From: Auanema rhodensis
Lineage: Eukaryota > Nematoda > Chromadorea > Rhabditida > Rhabditidae
Reading direction: 5' to 3'
NCBI GenBank assembly: GCA_964057225.1
Contig: OZ059898.1
Span: 11,222,001-11,286,000, forward strand
Length of the DNA: 64,000 bases
Shown here in pieces: positions 59,743-64,000 of this stretch. The notes under the pieces were generated by a model. That model made no database searches. It was not told the DNA's origin and worked only from the letters and a program-made list of their open reading frames with translations. Position 1 is the stretch's first letter; every line of letters starts with the position of its first letter. Position numbers and translations under genes: made by a program.

Positions 59743-62700
59743 TGTTGTGATTCATCAGGAGGATGACGCTGATGATGATGATGTTTCTAGGTAGTTCAAT
59801 CTGTGCCTAGCCCATGTAAATGAGGCAGAAACACCTTCAACTAGTTTTTTGATTTAAATATGGGCAGGAGAAAAATAGTTAATTGTAAAAACCATATAAA
59901 AGAAATAGCTGAGAAGTCTTTACTGTGGATATTCTATTGACACGGAAATCATTGGGTAATGATGATGATAATGATCCTTCTGTGACAGATAATAGGTGGT
60001 TTATACATAAGAAAAGGATTCTGATCTGCCAGTTTACTGTTATTTCATTTTCTAAAGACCTTGACACTCATGAGGGATTTATATACTCAGTAAATAAAAA
60101 AATTTCCTTTTTCAATTTATTTACTTTTTTTGATTATAATAATTCTAAACTAAAAATTTCAGAAGGTAATATAATATTATTATCATTTAAAAAAGAAAAA
60201 TTATGGGAGAAAAAGCATAACATAACAAATCAAATCTCACTTTCTCAAAGAATACCGTAGTTAGCTTAGGATGCGGATTCTCGTTTATTTTAAAACTAAT
60301 AAAGAAACAATCAAGACAAATGTTTCAATTTGTTTCAAAGTCTTTTCATGTCGATTAACTATGCTGAAAGGGATGCGCGGCAATTTATGCCAAACAAGGT
60401 TTGATGTGAAATCTCTGAATTGCATGTTTCTCTCTGCTAACACATGGGCAAACTCATCAATGCAATACTATAAGTTTCATCGGATAAACAATCTATTTAA
60501 GATTTGTGGTTAGCGTATCCTCATCCTAAAATATAATCAAATACCCAAATTTTGGCAAAAATATTTTTAGAATGAACAGCTTGGCTGTTAAATGATTGAG
60601 CATTTTTCTATGTTTCAGTTATGGATAGATATGTGGTAAGATAATCATGATGAAGGTATTCATGAATCTTTCTCATGACTCTTTATCTGACTCAATAATT
60701 CAGCAAAAAATGCTAAAAAATCTAGAAAAAAATTTCCAACTTGAAAATTTAAATGAAATGAGACAAAGAGAAAAAAAAACCACAAAAGAAGGTCTGGGGT
60801 GGTCTGTATTTTTCCTTTTTTTTTCAATTTTTTTGAAAAAAACTTTGTCGACCAGAAGATGGAAGCCTTGAAAGAAATAAATTTCTTTTTCTACAATCAG
60901 ATAAAAATATTTGAGACAACTAAGAAAAATGCATCGCCGAGACAGAGACGAATGTATTTTAAAATTATTATATAAAACTTCTTTCATTTTGATTGCAAAT
61001 TCAAATATATAGTTTCTTGAAATAATTCTTTAAATCAATCAAATGGTAATAATAATGATGCTGACAATCGCCGTGGAATTGGTCAAGATTGAAAGAAGGG
61101 TAAGATGTTATCGTTGTAATTGCAGTTACTTTGGATGAGACGAAAACTCAGCAGGACCTCTGACGGCTTATTATGCATAAAGTTAACTAAAAAATGAACA
61201 GAAGGTCAAACATATTGTGTAAATCTGATCTAAAAAGAGCGTACAATTTTCTTTAGAAGGTTGAGAAAGTCAAGAAAGTTAGTGAAGTGAATGCAATTAC
61301 TGACTCATTTTGATTATGTTATTGTTTATGTATAAGATAGTTAGAACAGGCTACTAATAAGTTTTCATTAAAAACTTATCCATTTAAACGGGGACTTTAT
61401 ATTTAAATATAAATAGAATATATAAGAATAAATAGAATAGTTTAGGAATAATATAAATTAAGTCAATATGAATTTAATGTGAATGTTGTTGCAAACCATT
61501 TGTAAGATATACATGAATCAAACAATATTTTAAGATTAAATATATAATAAATTAGAAAGATTATTTTAAAAATTTAAAATTATATACTAAAATCAAATAA
61601 TGATAATACTTTATGATTTTTGGCAAAACTCTTTCTGATTTGACTTCAATTTGATCTGAAAATTATATGTTTTCTGACAAACAAATTCCAAACACAGAAC
61701 AATATACTTTCGAATTCTAAAGCATAAGCCAAGCTAAAGCCGAAAACAGCTAAGTTCTAACCAGAATTGCGATGATGCTATAGGTGACAAATGAATCAAC
61801 TTAAAACGTAAAAAGAAGAAGAGGAACGAGGAGAGATTGAAAGTGTCTTTGCCAGATGGAGTCCATCCGTTTTGCTTCTTCGGGATACCAAACAGCAGTC
61901 TTGACTTGAAGACGAATGGCTTGGCTGGTTAGCTGGCTGGACGCCTGGCTGGCCAGATAGGAGCCCTAACCAATGAAAAGATGTTTTATGCCAATTAGAT
62001 TTTTAGAAATGTCTCTTCTAGTTTTTTCAAAAGAAAATACAAATGAGAATTTCACCTTTTTTGGATGTTAAAAGTGCTTGTGAATGGAATTGGTAAGAAC
62101 TATTGTGAAAGAAAAAACAAATCGATCAAGTTGACATGCACATTAAGTTACATGAGAAGGTCATTTTAAATTTTTCAGGTAGGTTATAAACTTTTAAATG
62201 AAAACCTCAAATTTCTGTTAAATGTTAATGATGAATATAGCGGAAACATGAAAGGCATCTTGAATAAATAGATCATTAAGCTTAAACCATTAATGATGTG
62301 TATCAAGTCAGAGATATAAAATGTGAAAATATTTAATTCTTTCTCTCTCTCTCTCTCCCATTAAATGTTTTGTTCGTAATTTCAAGTATTAAACAGATAT
62401 CAACTAAATTTTTATTTCTATTTATGTTAATTCAAGATAAGAAAACGTTATACGAACTCGAAAAATAAAATTTAAAACAAACTTTTTATGAATAATTCTA
62501 ATCATTTTTTAAAAAAATATATTGAAAGATCTTCTTTCTATATTCAATACAAAATATGTTTGGCAACAAAAAAGACTGACATCAACACTGGATATGACAT
62601 GAAAAATAAAAATAAAACTTTTTTTGAAAACTTTTATTTTCTAAAATTTTCATATGAATATTGGTTAAATATTTTAAAATTATAATTATACGTTTAAATG

Positions 62701-64000
62701 AATATTTGAAATCGGCAAGTTCAAAAAGTTGATAAAGAAAACGATTATTTTTTTTTTCGCCCATTCACTCAGTTTTATGAGCTAATCATTGAAGCCAAAC
62801 GATATTTTCAGAATTCTATAAAAATTTTAAACTCTCTCATACTACGTCTTGAATACTTCATCCAATAGCTTTTTTCCTGAAGTTAAAGCCAATTGGTGGT
62901 GATTCTTTTTTTTAATTCTTTTTTTTTTCTGTTTCAAACACTTGTCACCTTCCGGGTGTATCATACGATGTGTTTTATAGATATTCATTACAGTTATACT
63001 ATATTTTATGAGTTATAAAGGCTAGTATAGTTAACATTTATAATAATAAAGTAAAAGTTAATAGATTTTGAAAAAGTGGGAGCAGTTAAGCATTTGATGA
63101 CATGTTATAACGATGTGTGAAATAGATAACGATGATTGACTGACTGTAAGTAATAAGTAGTAAGCCAAAAGATTTTATAATCTTATGGGTTATCTAGGAT
63201 CTCAATCGTTGTCTGAATTAGGCTTCTTGAGTATCGATGAAAGTATTGACAGTGAAATGTGTGATACATCGATATGAAACATCTATCCATGCATATGTCA
63301 ACAGAAATCGGATTAACAGATCCATTTTCACCTATATTTTCACAGTTATATTCTGACAAGTAATATTTCTAAATAGTATAAATATATATATTCACATATA
63401 ATTGAAAATAAATGATATATATCTACATTAGGGTTCAAATAATGAATAAACTATGAAATATATTATATAAAAACATAAACTACTACAAGTTTTATAATTT
63501 AAATTATTATTTTGTAAAAAAGCATGTTATTATTTCATATTCAGATAATTTATAAGATTACCAAATACTATAAGTTCTATTAGTTGTTAAGATCAAAAAG
63601 AATAACAAAGAAAACTCATTTACATCCTTGACCGGAAATCTTAATAGTCTGTATATTAATGCTCATCAAAGTGATATAAACTTAATATTTGATGTATTTT
63701 TTATAAGAAATTGTTATCAGATGAATACTATTTGATTGACATGATTTGTCGGAAGTTTATTCATTTTACCATGTTCTGTTATCAATTTCTCGTAATCTTT
63801 GAGGAAGTTATTAATGTTTCTTTTATTTTGCTGTCGGATGAGGACACTCGAACAAAGGGAAAAACAGAAATGTTAAGGTCACTCTTAGAAAGAAACACAC
63901 CGATTACCTCTTAATCTTGCTTTGTATCTCGCTTGCTTGTCAACTTATCCTTATTATTTTCTTCTATACCTATCGTTCTATCCTTTTTTATCCGTTTACT

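Larger units (their letters stand above)
46991..64000. other. 17 kb of AT-rich DNA, no confident gene
   Basis: No gene can be supported with confidence. The + strand is purine-rich over most of it (GAAA, GAGA, GATGA runs), with local flips to pyrimidine-rich at about 52380-53110, 56200-56520 and 62338-62365. By analogy with the reverse-strand genes in this window, this suggests long introns or upstream DNA of a reverse-strand unit, possibly the FN3 gene. GC-richer islands that could be exons are described under findings (48060-48200, 48358-48516, 50490-50628, 52380-52510, 56940-57084, 61801-61969). Confidence 0.45.

Noticed and set aside
59357-59755. Reverse-strand ORF of 132 codons
   Set aside because: Mostly a translated GA-rich tract; low complexity.
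1-64000. CRISPR arrays, prokaryotic operons, rRNA genes, intact transposases
   Set aside because: None seen; intron structure and gene content are those of an animal nuclear genome.

Overview
The window reads as nuclear DNA of a nematode. The signs are very short introns (about 40-60 bp) with loose acceptor sites, AT-rich non-coding DNA, a tyrosinase carrying ShK modules, three SRT-class chemoreceptors, and splice-acceptor-like sequences just upstream of start codons that suggest trans-splicing. I cannot name the species. All gene names rest on motif recognition by eye; no search was run.

Region 1 (1-10.5 kb) is compact. It holds the 3' end of an EGF/fibulin-type matrix gene (+), transaldolase (-), a probable 75-residue unrecognised gene (-), a secreted tyrosinase with ShK modules (+) and the 3' part of a ZP-N transmembrane protein (-). 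The 5' end of the ZP gene is not resolved in the 4.7 kb that follows.

Region 2 (15-22.2 kb) is a housekeeping block. dUTPase (-) is divergent from sulfite oxidase (+). Sulfite oxidase is followed on the same strand by DUSP12/YVH1 phosphatase and DDI1 aspartyl protease; the last two are about 170 bp apart, as in an operon.

Region 3 (22.7-31.6 kb) holds the last exons of a single-pass membrane protein (-) with a Fat-cadherin-like juxtamembrane cysteine pattern and a Crumbs-like tail, spread over a roughly 7 kb intron. A possible + strand gene lies inside that intron.

Region 4 (31.9-41.7 kb) is a young, rearranged chemoreceptor cluster: three SRT genes, a near-identical direct duplication, an inverted partial copy, two SRT fragments, a perfect 36-bp hairpin, and a trypsin-like gene whose 5' end abuts an SRT fragment. 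At its right end is a TATA-driven, spliced, CT-rich minisatellite transcription unit.

Region 5 (42-47 kb) has a membrane-anchored papain-family protease and a fibronectin type III type I membrane protein (both -).

Region 6 (47-64 kb) is 17 kb of AT-rich DNA, mostly purine-rich on the + strand, with scattered GC-richer islands. Some islands look like exons, but none could be assigned to a known gene.
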